A stretch of DNA of 64,000 bases from Micromonospora aurantiaca ATCC 27029 (GTDB lineage: Bacteria > Actinomycetota > Actinomycetes > Mycobacteriales > Micromonosporaceae): contig NC_014391.1 of NCBI RefSeq assembly GCF_000145235.1, positions 5,909,501-5,973,500 of the forward strand, written 5' to 3'. The position numbers and the translations under genes are program-made. The notes beneath the pieces are model-generated. The model saw nothing but the letters and a program-made list of their open reading frames with translations, made no database searches and was not told the origin of the DNA. Below, one piece after another: positions 1 through 8,309 of the stretch (within the stretch, counting starts at the first letter, position 1; the number at the start of each line of letters is the position of its first letter).

Positions 1-176
1 AGGCCCCAGCGGCCGAGGGAGAGCAGCCTGTGCCCCTCCGGGGCGAGCCGGACCAGCGGCACCGGGTCGGTCGGCGCGACGTTGTAGTCCGGCGCCACCC
101 CACCGGTCTCGTCGGCCGACTCGAACAGCGCGCTCAGATCGGCGGCGCTCCGGGTCGTGGCGTACCTCCCGCACAT
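1..176 (-). CDS. SRAP-family (YedK/HMCES-like) protein, partial N-terminus
   Basis: This is the first 58 codons of a gene that runs off the left edge of the window. The protein begins MCGRYATT, the invariant start of SOS-response-associated peptidase (SRAP) proteins. Removal of the initiator Met leaves Cys2 as the N-terminal nucleophile, which in YedK/HMCES forms a thiazolidine crosslink with abasic sites in single-stranded DNA. The family motif YNVAPT follows near residue 31. The gene is divergent from aroA, and the same SRAP-aroA-rsgA order is known from M. tuberculosis. The remaining catalytic residues lie outside the window, so activity cannot be judged. The family call is confident because the start motif is very specific. 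Confidence 0.88.
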   Translation of the reverse strand, partial: MCGRYATTRSAADLSALFESADETGGVAPDYNVAPTDPVPLVRLAPEGHRLLSLGRWG

Positions 177-278
177 GGCGCCTACGCTAGCCGCATCCGG
201 ACGTTCCGGCTGTCCCGCCCAACGGGAGCAGCGGCGACGGGCGGTTCCACCGGCCCGTGAGCTTGGCAGAATGTAACG

Positions 279-1580
279 GTGAGCAATCCGACCGCGACGA
301 GTCCGCCGCAGCCGTGGACCGCGCCGACCGCGAGCGACCCGGTCGCCGCGACGCTGCGCCTGCCCGGTTCCAAGTCGATGACCGCCCGGGCCCTGGTGCT
401 CGGCGCGCTCGCCGGCGGGCCGTCGACACTCGCCCGTCCACTGCGCGCCCGGGACACCGAACTGATGGCCGGTGGCCTGCGCGCACTCGGCGCCCACATG
501 TCGATCTCGGACGACGACCGCTGGCTGGTCCGTCCCTACCCGCTGGCCGGCCCGGCGCACGTCGACGTCGGCCTGGCCGGCACCGTGATGCGCTTCCTGC
601 CCCCGGTGGCCGGGCTGGCCGCCGGGCGGGTCACGTTCGACGGCGACCCGCACGCCCGGACCCGGCCGCTCGGGCCGCTGATCGGCGCGCTGCGCACGCT
701 CGGCGTCCGCATCGACGCGCCCCCGGCCGGCAGCCTGCCGCTCGTCGTGCTCGGCGCGGGGCGGGTGACCGGCGGTGACGTGGTGATCGACGCCTCCGCG
801 TCCAGCCAGCTCGTCTCCGGTCTGCTGCTCGCCGCGCCGCGTTTCGACAGGGGCGTCGTGGTCCGGCACGAGGGGCCGCCGGTGCCGTCCGCGCCGCACC
901 TGCGGATGACGGTGCAGATGCTCCGCGCCGCCGGCGCCGCCGTCGACGACACCACGCCCGACGTCTGGACGGTCGAGCCGGGCCCGCTGTCCGGGCGCGG
1001 GTGGGAGATCGAACCGGACCTGTCCGGCGCCGCGCCGTTCTTCGCCGCCGCGCTGGTCACCGGCGGCGAGGTGACGCTCCAGGGCTGGCCGCGCAGCAGC
1101 CTCCAGCCGGTCGAGCAGCTCCGCGAGCTGCTGCACCGGATGGGCGGCGAGGTGAGCCTCGGCACCGACGGCCTGACGGTGCGGGGCACCGGCACCGTGC
1201 GCGGGCTGGACGCCGACCTCTCCGACGTGGGCGAGCTGACCCCGGTGCTGACCGCGCTCACGCTGCTCGCCGACGGCCCGTCCCGGCTCACCGGCATCGG
1301 CCACATCCGCGGTCACGAGACCGACCGGGTCACCGCCCTGGCCAAGGAGTTCACAGCGCTCGGCGCGGACATCACCGAGACCCGCGACGGCCTGGACATC
1401 CGGCCCCGGCCGCTGCGCGGCGGGACGTTCCGCACGTACGCCGACCACCGGATGGCGCACGCGGCGGCGGTGGCCGGGCTCGCCGTCCCCGGCATCGAGG
1501 TCGACGACGTGGCGTGCACCTCCAAGACCATGCCGGAGTTCCCGGCACTATGGTCGGGGATGGTGACAGGCAAGAACTGA
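279..1580 (+). CDS. aroA: 3-phosphoshikimate 1-carboxyvinyltransferase (EPSP synthase)
   Basis: This is the shikimate-pathway enzyme that transfers enolpyruvate from PEP to shikimate-3-phosphate in the cytoplasm. The 433-residue protein has the signature LPGSKSMTARALVLGAL near residue 28, the PEP loop in its actinobacterial form GLAGTVMRF (GNAGT in many other bacteria) near residue 100, and the late motif RTYADHRMAHAAAVAGL near residue 385. Two EPSP-type repeat halves fill the whole length, which is normal for the family. The start is a GTG giving MSNPTATSPP. No clear ribosome site precedes it, and the first 25 residues are a poorly conserved extension, so the exact start is uncertain. rsgA follows in the same frame 15 nt after the stop codon. 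Confidence 0.95.
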   Translation: MSNPTATSPPQPWTAPTASDPVAATLRLPGSKSMTARALVLGALAGGPSTLARPLRARDTELMAGGLRALGAHMSISDDDRWLVRPYPLAGPAHVDVGLAGTVMRFLPPVAGLAAGRVTFDGDPHARTRPLGPLIGALRTLGVRIDAPPAGSLPLVVLGAGRVTGGDVVIDASASSQLVSGLLLAAPRFDRGVVVRHEGPPVPSAPHLRMTVQMLRAAGAAVDDTTPDVWTVEPGPLSGRGWEIEPDLSGAAPFFAAALVTGGEVTLQGWPRSSLQPVEQLRELLHRMGGEVSLGTDGLTVRGTGTVRGLDADLSDVGELTPVLTALTLLADGPSRLTGIGHIRGHETDRVTALAKEFTALGADITETRDGLDIRPRPLRGGTFRTYADHRMAHAAAVAGLAVPGIEVDDVACTSKTMPEFPALWSGMVTGKN

Positions 1581-1595
1581 CAGCGGGGGGACGTC

Positions 1596-2678
1596 CTGAC
1601 GACGAAGCGGCGCGAGTACGACGAGGACGACGTCCGGGTACGACCGGGCCGGTCCTCGCGCCCGCGTACACGCACCCGGCCCCGGCACGCAGACGCCGTC
1701 GACGGCTTCGTCATCGCCGTCGACCGGGGCCGCTACACCTGTGTGATCCCCGGCGCCGGACCGGACGCGCCGCTCGTGACCGCCATGCGCGCCCGCGAGC
1801 TGGGACGCAAGTCGGTGGTGGTGGGCGACCGGGTGGGGCTGGTCGGGGACACCTCCGGTGCGCCGGGCGCGCTGGCCCGCATCGTGCGCATCGCCGAGCG
1901 GACCTCGGTGCTGCGGCGTACCGCCGACGACGACGAGACCACCGCCGAGGGGCGGCTGGAACGGGTGGTGGTGGCGAACGCCGACCAGTTGGTGATCGTC
2001 AGCGCGCTCGCCGACCCGCCGCCGCGTACCGGGTTCATCGACCGCTGCCTGGTGGCCGCGTACGACGCCGGCATCGAGCCGCTGCTCTGCCTCACCAAGG
2101 CCGACCTCGCCGGCCCGGAGGCGGTGCTCGGCTACTACACCGAGCTGGAGCTGCCGTACGTGCTGATCCGCCCGGACTCCGACCTGGCCGCGCTGCGGGC
2201 GCTGCTCGCCGGCCGGGTCTCGGTGATGGTGGGCCACTCCGGGGTGGGCAAGTCGACGCTTGTCAACCGCCTCGTCCCGGAAGCCGAACGGGCGGTGGGC
2301 ACGGTCAGCGCGATCGGCCGGGGCCGGCACACCTCGACCAGCGCGGTCGCGCTGCGCCTGCCCGCCGAGCCCGGCGCCGAGGGCGACACCGGCTGGATCG
2401 TCGACACCCCGGGGGTACGCAGCTTCGGGCTGGCCCACGTGTCCGCTGAGAGCCTGCTGCACGGCTTCCCCGACCTGGTCGAGGCGACAGTCGACTGCCC
2501 GGCCAACTGCCCGCACACCGCCGACGAGGCGGACTGCGCGCTCGACGCCTGGGTGACCGCCGGGAAGGCCGACGCGCGCCGGCTCGCCTCGTACCGCCGG
2601 TTGCTGGCCTCCCGCAGCGGCGAGGGCGACCCGCGCGAGCCGGAGCGCAACCCCGGCGACCCGCTCGCCGGGTCCTGA
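1596..2678 (+). CDS. rsgA: Ribosome small subunit-dependent GTPase RsgA, probable CTG start
   Basis: This is a circularly permuted GTPase acting in late 30S maturation. The OB-fold begins with DGFVIAVDRGRYTCVIPG. The GTPase motifs come in permuted order: TKAD (G4), then GHSGVGKST (G1), then DTPGVRSFG (G3). A Cys/His zinc knuckle with CPANCPH closes the protein. The first conventional start, GTG at 1743, would remove the first OB strand and the conserved basic segment RVRPGRSSRPRTRTRP. The frame is open back to the aroA stop at 1578-1580, and no ATG, GTG or TTG occurs in it before 1743. A CTG at 1596 with a G-rich tract (1584-1590) just upstream is the best start, giving 360 aa. The family call is firm; the CTG start is an inference. 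Confidence 0.88.
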   Translation: MTTKRREYDEDDVRVRPGRSSRPRTRTRPRHADAVDGFVIAVDRGRYTCVIPGAGPDAPLVTAMRARELGRKSVVVGDRVGLVGDTSGAPGALARIVRIAERTSVLRRTADDDETTAEGRLERVVVANADQLVIVSALADPPPRTGFIDRCLVAAYDAGIEPLLCLTKADLAGPEAVLGYYTELELPYVLIRPDSDLAALRALLAGRVSVMVGHSGVGKSTLVNRLVPEAERAVGTVSAIGRGRHTSTSAVALRLPAEPGAEGDTGWIVDTPGVRSFGLAHVSAESLLHGFPDLVEATVDCPANCPHTADEADCALDAWVTAGKADARRLASYRRLLASRSGEGDPREPERNPGDPLAGS

Positions 2679-2738
2679 GCGGCGGACCGGCGGCGACCCG
2701 CCGTCGAAGGCCGGGCCGCCGCCACTAGCGTGTCAGTC

Positions 2739-3557
2739 ATGACCGGGTACGCCGACGACCTCGCCCTCGCCCACCTGCTCGCCGACGCCGCGGACGCCGT
2801 CTCCTCGGCCCGGTTCCGCGCGCTCGACCTGCGCGTCGAGTCGAAGCCGGACCTGACGCCGGTCTCCGACGCGGACACCGCCGTCGAACGGGAGATCCGG
2901 GCGCTGCTGGCCGAGCACCGTCCCGGTGACGGCCTGCTCGGCGAGGAGTACGGCGAGCAGCCGCCGGCCGGCCCCGACGGGCGGCGCTGGGTGATCGACC
3001 CGATCGACGGCACGAAGAACTTCGTCCGGGGCGTACCAGTCTGGGCCACCCTGATCGCGCTGCTGGAGCACGACCGGCCGGTGCTCGGCCTGGTCTCCGC
3101 CCCGGCGCTGGGCCGCCGCTGGTGGGGCGCGCTCGGCGCGGGCGCGTTCGCCGGCACCGGTCCGGCGGACGGCACGCCGATCCGGGTCTCCGGCGTGACA
3201 GCGCTCGGCGACGCGAGCTTCTGCTACTCGTCGCTGACCGGGTGGGAGCAGGCCGGGCGGCTGGACGCGGTGCTCCAGCTCATGCGCGACACCTGGCGCA
3301 GCCGGGCGTACGGCGACTTCTACGGCTACATGCTGCTGGCCGAGGGGGCACTGGACGTGATGGTGGAGCCCGAGCTGTCGCTGTGGGACATCGCCGCGCT
3401 GGTCCCGATCGTCACCGAGGCGGGCGGAATCGTCACCGACCTGGCCGGGCGGCCCGCCCCGGCCGGCGCCGACTCCGCCGACATCAGCGCCGTGGCCAGC
3501 AACGGGGCGCTGCACGACGACATCCTGGCCCGGCTCGGCCGTCCAGCCGAGCGCTGA
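2739..3557 (+). CDS. hisN: Inositol-monophosphatase-fold histidinol-phosphatase (HisN type)
   Basis: This is a Mg-dependent phosphatase of the inositol monophosphatase superfamily. The metal-binding motifs are GEEYG, then WVIDPIDGTKNF near residue 86 and LSLWDIAALVPIVTEAGG near residue 210. Actinobacterial proteins of this subfamily are the last-but-one enzyme of histidine synthesis (histidinol-phosphate to histidinol). The gene neighbours aroA and rsgA, and no other his gene is in view, so a broader phosphomonoesterase role is possible. The ATG at 2739 is preferred (272 aa) because a TAGCGT box lies 7 nt upstream, as in leaderless actinobacterial transcripts. An in-frame GTG at 2730 would overlap that box. 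Confidence 0.8.
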   Translation: MTGYADDLALAHLLADAADAVSSARFRALDLRVESKPDLTPVSDADTAVEREIRALLAEHRPGDGLLGEEYGEQPPAGPDGRRWVIDPIDGTKNFVRGVPVWATLIALLEHDRPVLGLVSAPALGRRWWGALGAGAFAGTGPADGTPIRVSGVTALGDASFCYSSLTGWEQAGRLDAVLQLMRDTWRSRAYGDFYGYMLLAEGALDVMVEPELSLWDIAALVPIVTEAGGIVTDLAGRPAPAGADSADISAVASNGALHDDILARLGRPAER

Positions 3558-3584
3558 CCCGGGGGAAGCCTCTATCCTCGCCAG

Positions 3585-4583
3585 GTGGTTTCCTCCGGTT
3601 GGTGCTTCCTGGCGGCGATGATCATCGCGTACGGCTTCGCCAACCTTCTCCAGTCGGTCGCAGCCGCGCGGACCACAGTGCACCACACGTTCGATCCCGG
3701 GCTGCTGCTGCGCCTCGCCGGGCACCGGACGTACCTGATCGGCCTGGCCTGCCAGGTCGTCGGCTTCGTGCTGGCCTTCCTGGCCCGCCGTGACCTGCCG
3801 TTGTTCCTGGTCCAGGCCAGCGTGGCGGCCGGGCTCGGGGTGACCGCCGTCCTCGGCGTGCTGGTGCTCAAGTGGCGGCTGCCCGCAGCCGAGGTGGTGC
3901 TGCTGGTGCTGCTGTTCGCCGGCATCACCGCGCTCGTCCTCTCCGCCCAGCCCGCGCCGTCGCGGCAGCTCGGCACCGCCGGGCTGGTCGGCCTGGCGGT
4001 GGCGGTGGTCGCGATCGCCGCTTCCGGCTTCTTCGCCGCCCGGCTGCACGGCGCGCTCGGGTCGGTGGTGCTCGGCTCACTGGCCGGGATGGCGTTCTCC
4101 GCCGCCGCGGTGGCGGCCCGCCCGCTCGCCTCGGCCGGGTCGGTGGAGGCGTTCGTCCGTGACCCGCTGCTCTACCTGCTGATCGTCCACTCGGTGATCG
4201 GCCAGCTGCTGCTCGGGCTGGCCATGCAGCGCGGGTCGACCACGGCGGCGGTGGCCGCGATGGACGCCGCCGGCGCGGTGCCAGCGGCGATCGTCGGCCT
4301 GCTGCTGCTCAACGACAAGATCTGGCCCGGCCGGGAGTGGCTGGCCGGGCTCGGCTTCCTGGTGACGCTCGCGGCGGTGGTCGGCCTGACCCGGTACGCC
4401 GAACCGCAGCACCACCACGCCGGCGCCCGCCAGAAGGCAATGGTGGGCGCCGGGATGGTGCCGGTTCAGGCCGCCTCGACCGGCCCGCGTTCGGAGACGA
4501 CCACCTCGACCGGCGGCGTCACCTCGACCGGCGTCGGCTCGATCGGCGTAGCCGGGCGGCGCCGCCCGATCACCCGCTCGTAG
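3585..4583 (+). CDS. DMT/EamA-like multi-pass membrane protein
   Basis: This is a hydrophobic protein of 332 aa with about nine or ten membrane segments. It begins with a start-transfer helix (CFLAAMIIAYGFANLLQSVA) and ends its membrane part with AGLGFLVTLAAVVGLTRYA near residue 275. The repeated small-residue helices resemble drug/metabolite transporter proteins, but no substrate can be named. The GTG start sits 7 nt after a TATCCT box, a leaderless arrangement. The last 40 or so residues are a Ser/Thr/Gly-rich tail encoded by DNA that is also the antisense of the 3' end of the convergent glycosyltransferase gene. The tail may therefore be dispensable. Confidence 0.7.
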   Translation: MVSSGWCFLAAMIIAYGFANLLQSVAAARTTVHHTFDPGLLLRLAGHRTYLIGLACQVVGFVLAFLARRDLPLFLVQASVAAGLGVTAVLGVLVLKWRLPAAEVVLLVLLFAGITALVLSAQPAPSRQLGTAGLVGLAVAVVAIAASGFFAARLHGALGSVVLGSLAGMAFSAAAVAARPLASAGSVEAFVRDPLLYLLIVHSVIGQLLLGLAMQRGSTTAAVAAMDAAGAVPAAIVGLLLLNDKIWPGREWLAGLGFLVTLAAVVGLTRYAEPQHHHAGARQKAMVGAGMVPVQAASTGPRSETTTSTGGVTSTGVGSIGVAGRRRPITRS

Positions 4584-5734
4584 AGACGCTCCAGCGCGGC
4601 GGCGGTCCGTTCCCAGGTGTAGCTGCACCGGACCCGGTCCACCGCGGCGTGCCCGTACGCGAACCGGCCGGCGTTGTCCGACAGCAGCCGGCGCAGCGTG
4701 ACTCCGAGCATGCGCACGTCACCCGGCGGCACCAGCTTGCCGGTCACCTCGTCCACCACCGCGTCCGCGATGCCCCCCATGGCGTAGCCGACCACCGGCA
4801 CGCCGCAGGCCATCGCCTCCAGCGACACCCGCCCGGCCGACGCGTAGTGCGGCGTGCAGGCCACCAGATCGGCGGAGCGGTACCAGGTGGCCATCTGGTC
4901 GTGCGGCACCGCGCCGACCAGCTTCACCTGCTCCGCCACGCCCGCCCGTTCGGCCAGCTCGCGCAGCCGGCGCGCCTCGGCGTGCCCGTCCAGCCGCTCG
5001 GCCGGCGGGCCGCCCGCGATCACCAGCTCCGCGTCACCGACCAGCCGCATCGCCCGGATCAGGTCGTCCTGGCCGTGCCCGGGCGCGAGCCCGCCGACGG
5101 AGAGGATCCGCGGCCGCTGGTCCCGCGGCGCCGCCTCGCCGTCCGGGTGGAACTGGCCGGTGTCCACCCCGGTCGGCACCATCGCCACCGACGTCCGTTG
5201 CAGGCCCATCCGGGTCAGCTCGTCGACCTCGTCGTTGCACTGGGCCACCGCCACGTCCACGGCCCGGGTCAGCGCCCGTTCCAGCGGGATGCGCTCCCCC
5301 GGCCCGCTGTACTCCCGGCCGAGGTGACGCAACTGCTCCACGCCGAGCGAGTGGAACGTCTGCACCACCGGGATGTCGGTCGCGCGTACCGCGTGGGCGG
5401 CCGCCAGCCCGCCGACCCAGTAGTGCCCGTGCACCACGTCGGGCGTCCAGTCCCCGGCCCACTGCCCGGCCAGCCAGCGGCCGTACTCGGCGACGAACGG
5501 GACCAGCTCGGCGGTGGAGAGCATGTCGGGCGGGCCGACCGGGACACGTTCCACCCGGTAGCCGTCGAGTTCGGTCAGGGCGGGCTGGGCGGACGCGGCA
5601 CGACGCTCGTAGACGCGGACGTCATGGCCCCGGGCGGCGAGCTCCGCCGCCACGCGCGCAATGTGCTCCTGCGTCCCGACAGTGGGACCGTCGGTGGACG
5701 AGCCGGCGTGCGCGCATACAAGGCCGACGCGCAT
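4466..5734 (-). CDS. GT4 family glycosyltransferase
   Basis: This is a cytoplasmic GT-B-fold glycosyltransferase of 422 aa. The N-terminal acceptor domain starts MRVGLVCAHAGSSTDGPTVGTQEHIARVA, with VVHGHYWVGGLAAAHA near residue 105 and PTGVDTGQFHP near residue 190. The C-terminal donor domain carries the GT4 signature VSLEAMACGVPVVGYAMGGI near residue 310, with the E-x7-E type acid residues that bind the sugar nucleotide. A good ribosome site, GGAGG, lies 6 nt before the ATG. The donor and acceptor are unknown. GT4 members include MshA and mannosyltransferases, but the N-terminus does not let me assign either. The 3' end overlaps the convergent membrane-protein gene by 118 bp. Confidence 0.85.
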   Translation of the reverse strand: MRVGLVCAHAGSSTDGPTVGTQEHIARVAAELAARGHDVRVYERRAASAQPALTELDGYRVERVPVGPPDMLSTAELVPFVAEYGRWLAGQWAGDWTPDVVHGHYWVGGLAAAHAVRATDIPVVQTFHSLGVEQLRHLGREYSGPGERIPLERALTRAVDVAVAQCNDEVDELTRMGLQRTSVAMVPTGVDTGQFHPDGEAAPRDQRPRILSVGGLAPGHGQDDLIRAMRLVGDAELVIAGGPPAERLDGHAEARRLRELAERAGVAEQVKLVGAVPHDQMATWYRSADLVACTPHYASAGRVSLEAMACGVPVVGYAMGGIADAVVDEVTGKLVPPGDVRMLGVTLRRLLSDNAGRFAYGHAAVDRVRCSYTWERTAAALERLYERVIGRRRPATPIEPTPVEVTPPVEVVVSERGPVEAA

Positions 5735-5783
5735 GGTGCACCTCCATGCGTTTCTCGCGAGCGGGGTCTCCGGTCAGAGCGTC

Positions 5784-5810
5784 CCATTAACCCAGGTCCG
5801 GTGCGTCCAA
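5784..5810 (-). promoter_or_regulatory. Candidate promoter for the GT4 gene
   Basis: Read on the minus strand, TTGGAC (5810-5805) is followed after 15 nt by TAATGG (5789-5784). This lies about 50 nt upstream of the glycosyltransferase ATG, and a GGAGG ribosome site sits between. The spacer is shorter than the ideal 17 nt, so this is only a plausible sigma-70-type promoter. Confidence 0.35.
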
Positions 5811-5926
5811 ACCTGACAGATCGGGGTCACCCGGCCAGTGCGTCCCGTGGGCGGGACAGCCGACCGATGCCGATCACCGGCGAAAACGGTCGGCATGACC
5901 GCCCCGGCCCGGGGTACCGACGGGGA

Positions 5927-6925
5927 ATGCCGCTGACCCGCAGCCTCTCCGACGCCACAGTCGTCATCACCGGCGCCTCCAGCGGGATCGGCGCGGCCAC
6001 CGCGTACGCGCTGGCCCGCCGGGGCGCCGACGTGGTGCTGGCCGCCCGGACCGAGTCCGCGCTGCGCCGGGTCGCGTCGTTCTGCCGGGAACTGGGCGGG
6101 CGCGCCCTGGTGGTGCCCACCGACGTGACCGACCCGGAGGCGGTGGAGCGGCTGGCAGGGCGGGCGGTGGCCGAGTTCGGCCGGATCGACGCGTGGATCA
6201 ACAACGCGGCAGTGGGCACCGTGGGACTGTTCGACGAGATCCCGGTGGCCGAGTTCCGCCGGGTGGTGGACGTGAACCTGCTCGGCGCCGTGTACGGGAC
6301 GCGGGCCGCGCTGCCCTGGCTGGGCGCGGCCGGCGGCGGGGTGCTCGTCAACAACGCCTCGGTGCTGGCCGAGGTGGCGATGCCGTACCAGTCGGCGTAC
6401 AACGCGACGAAGCACGCGATCCGCGGGCTGGCCGACACGGTGCGGCAGGAACTACGGGTGACCGGCCGGGGGAACATCTCGATCTGCACCGTGCTGCCCG
6501 CCACCATCGACACGCCGTTCTTCCGGCACGCGGCCAATCACTCCGGCCGGGAGCTGACCCCGCCGCCGCCGGTGTACCCGCCCGAGATGGTCGCCGAGAC
6601 GATCGTCCGGCTGCTGCGCCGGCCCCGGCGCGAGGCGTACGCGGGCGGCGCGGCCCGGCTGATCGGCCTCCAGTGGCGGCTCGCCCCGGCATTGGCCGAG
6701 CGGGCGCTGGGCTGGTACACCGCGCGCACCCAGTTCGGTCCCGGCGTACGCGACGACTCCACAGGCGCCGTGTTCACGCCGGACTCGGCGGCGGAGCGGA
6801 CCGACGGATGGTCCGGCCGGCGCGGGCAGGTGCTGCGGCTGACCGCGGCGGTCGGGCTGGCCGCCGGCACGGCTGTCGGCACGGTGGCGGCGCTCAGCCG
6901 CCGGTCCCGGGCCGGCCGGCCGTGA
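5927..6925 (+). CDS. Short-chain dehydrogenase/reductase with C-terminal membrane helix
   Basis: This is a classical SDR oxidoreductase of 332 aa. The NAD(P) Rossmann motif TGASSGIG is near residue 15, the NNAAVG motif near residue 89, and the catalytic Ser (NNASVL) and Tyr-x3-Lys (YNATK) near residues 143-160. After the roughly 250-residue SDR core there is an extra region ending in a hydrophobic helix, VLRLTAAVGLAAGTAVGTVAAL, and a basic tail. This suggests anchoring to the inner face of the membrane. The substrate is unknown. An open frame extends far upstream, but the ATG at 5927 is the start that places the Rossmann fold at the N-terminus. The gene is divergent from the GT4 gene. Confidence 0.88.
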   Translation: MPLTRSLSDATVVITGASSGIGAATAYALARRGADVVLAARTESALRRVASFCRELGGRALVVPTDVTDPEAVERLAGRAVAEFGRIDAWINNAAVGTVGLFDEIPVAEFRRVVDVNLLGAVYGTRAALPWLGAAGGGVLVNNASVLAEVAMPYQSAYNATKHAIRGLADTVRQELRVTGRGNISICTVLPATIDTPFFRHAANHSGRELTPPPPVYPPEMVAETIVRLLRRPRREAYAGGAARLIGLQWRLAPALAERALGWYTARTQFGPGVRDDSTGAVFTPDSAAERTDGWSGRRGQVLRLTAAVGLAAGTAVGTVAALSRRSRAGRP

Positions 6926-6981
6926 GTCCCGTCGACCGGACCGGTGCGCGGGCGCGGACCGACGTGCACAATGGGGCGATC

Positions 6982-7653
6982 ATGCCGACGGATGCGCGTT
7001 GCCTGGTGGAGACCGACGAGTCCTCCCCGACGGTCCGGCTGACCGGGGTCCTCGACCGTTCCGAGGTGGAGGCCGTACGGGACGCGCTGCTCGCCCGGCT
7101 GTGGCGGCACCCCGGGGTGCTGCTCGTGGACCTGTCCGGGGTGCGGATCCCCGACCCGGTGGCACGCGACGCGCTGGACGAGGTCTGCCGGGCGGTCGAC
7201 GACTGGCCCGCCGCGCGGCTGCTGCTCGACCCGCACGGGCCGCCACCGGACGCCCCGCCCGAGCCGCTCGACGCCGAGCTGCCCCCGGTGGCCGAGGCCG
7301 CCCGGGAGGCGCGGGTGCTGGTGGCCGGCGGCTGCGCCAGGTGGGGACTGCCGGAGCTGACCGAGCCGGCCTGCATCGCGGTCACCGAGATGGTCAACAA
7401 CGTGGTGGCGCACGCGGTCACGCCGATGACGCTCCGGCTGGCCCCGCGCGGCGGCGCGCTGCATCTTGCGGTGCGGGACCACTCGACCGGGCGGCCCACG
7501 TACGGCGGTCCGGCGCCGGTGGACTCGGTGGGCGGGCGGGGGCTGCTGCTCATCGACACGGTGGCCCGGCGCTGGGGCAGCACGGCGCTGCCCGACGGCA
7601 AGGTGGTGTGGTGCGTGCTGTACGCCGAGGACGAGGCGGCGTACCGCAACTGA
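6982..7653 (+). CDS. STAS-HATPase fusion, anti-sigma-type regulator
   Basis: This 223-aa cytoplasmic protein has two recognisable parts. Residues 1-85 look like a STAS/anti-anti-sigma fold (TVRLTGVLDRSEVEAV, then GVLLVDLSGVRIPD). Residues 100-220 are an RsbW/SpoIIAB-like HATPase with the N box TEMVNNVVAHAV and the G box VGGRGLLLIDTVARRWG. Such proteins control alternative sigma factors or partner phosphatases. No partner sigma gene is adjacent, so the target is unknown. The ATG at 6982 was chosen because it starts the STAS fold. A promoter of possible sigma-B type lies just downstream, before the DUF5709 gene. Confidence 0.75.
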   Translation: MPTDARCLVETDESSPTVRLTGVLDRSEVEAVRDALLARLWRHPGVLLVDLSGVRIPDPVARDALDEVCRAVDDWPAARLLLDPHGPPPDAPPEPLDAELPPVAEAAREARVLVAGGCARWGLPELTEPACIAVTEMVNNVVAHAVTPMTLRLAPRGGALHLAVRDHSTGRPTYGGPAPVDSVGGRGLLLIDTVARRWGSTALPDGKVVWCVLYAEDEAAYRN

Positions 7654-7696
7654 GGTGCTTTTCGCACTGTTTCTCCCGATCCACCCGGCCGGTCGC

Positions 7697-7723
7697 GGTT
7701 AGGCCGGGTAGCGCAGTGGGTAG
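7697..7723 (+). promoter_or_regulatory. Possible sigma-B/sigma-F type promoter
   Basis: GGTT at 7697-7700 and GGGTAG at 7718-7723 are 17 nt apart and end 9 nt before the ATG of the DUF5709 gene. The pair resembles the GTTT/GGGTAT pattern of actinobacterial general-stress sigma factors. It lies between an anti-sigma-like gene and a DUF5709 gene. This is a sequence match by eye only. Confidence 0.35.
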
Positions 7724-7732
7724 TTCCCGGGC

Positions 7733-8305
7733 ATGCGCGACGACGAGTACCCCACCCCCGTGTCCGATCCCGAGGCGGCGGGCCTGCCCGACACCGCCGA
7801 CGACGACTCCACCGCGAACGACGACGTGCTGACCGGGCGCGAGGCGGACGGCCCCGAGCCGGCCCAGCTCCCCGGTGACCGCACGCCGGTCGCCGTGGAC
7901 CAGTTCGGCACCACGGCGGAGGAGCAGCTCGACGGCGAGTCGCTGGACTACAAGCTCCAGCGCGAGCAGTACGAGCGTCCCGCCGACGACCCGCTCGCCG
8001 GCCCGGTCGACCCGGACATCGCCGCCGAGGCGGACAGCGAGGAGGCCGCCGCGCAGGCCCAGCTCGACGCCGACGTGATCGACCCGGGCCCGGTCTCGGA
8101 CCCGCACTCCCCGGTGTCGGTGTACGACCACGGCCAGCTCGGTACCGTCGCCGACCACCAGGTGGGCCGGCTGGTCGAGCCGGACGAGGGCGCACACACC
8201 GACCAGGAGACCGACAACGTCGCGTACGACGCGGGCGCGGCCGGTGGCGGGGCCAGCGCGGAGGAGCTGGCGGTGCACGAGACCCGGCCGCCGGAGGCGC
8301 GCTGA
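7733..8305 (+). CDS. DUF5709 domain protein, acidic hydrophilic
   Basis: This is a 190-aa, strongly acidic, Cys-free and probably largely unstructured protein. The C-terminal part, VGRLVEPDEGAHTDQETDNVA, together with SVYDHGQLG matches what I know of the actinobacterial DUF5709 family, whose function is not established. The acidic low-complexity composition is like that of stress-induced hydrophilins. The start is an ATG 9 nt downstream of a GGGTAG box, so the message may be near-leaderless. The gene converges on the response regulator with only 4 nt between the stop codons. Confidence 0.72.
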   Translation: MRDDEYPTPVSDPEAAGLPDTADDDSTANDDVLTGREADGPEPAQLPGDRTPVAVDQFGTTAEEQLDGESLDYKLQREQYERPADDPLAGPVDPDIAAEADSEEAAAQAQLDADVIDPGPVSDPHSPVSVYDHGQLGTVADHQVGRLVEPDEGAHTDQETDNVAYDAGAAGGGASAEELAVHETRPPEAR

Positions 8306-8309
8306 CCGC

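Noticed and set aside
4854..5327. Plus-strand frames opposite the GT4 gene
   Set aside because: Ser/Arg-rich antisense shadows with no start signals.
4337..5926. Upstream extension of the SDR frame to 862 residues
   Set aside because: The added part is antisense to the GT4 gene and has no recognisable domain; the Rossmann fold begins right after the ATG at 5927.
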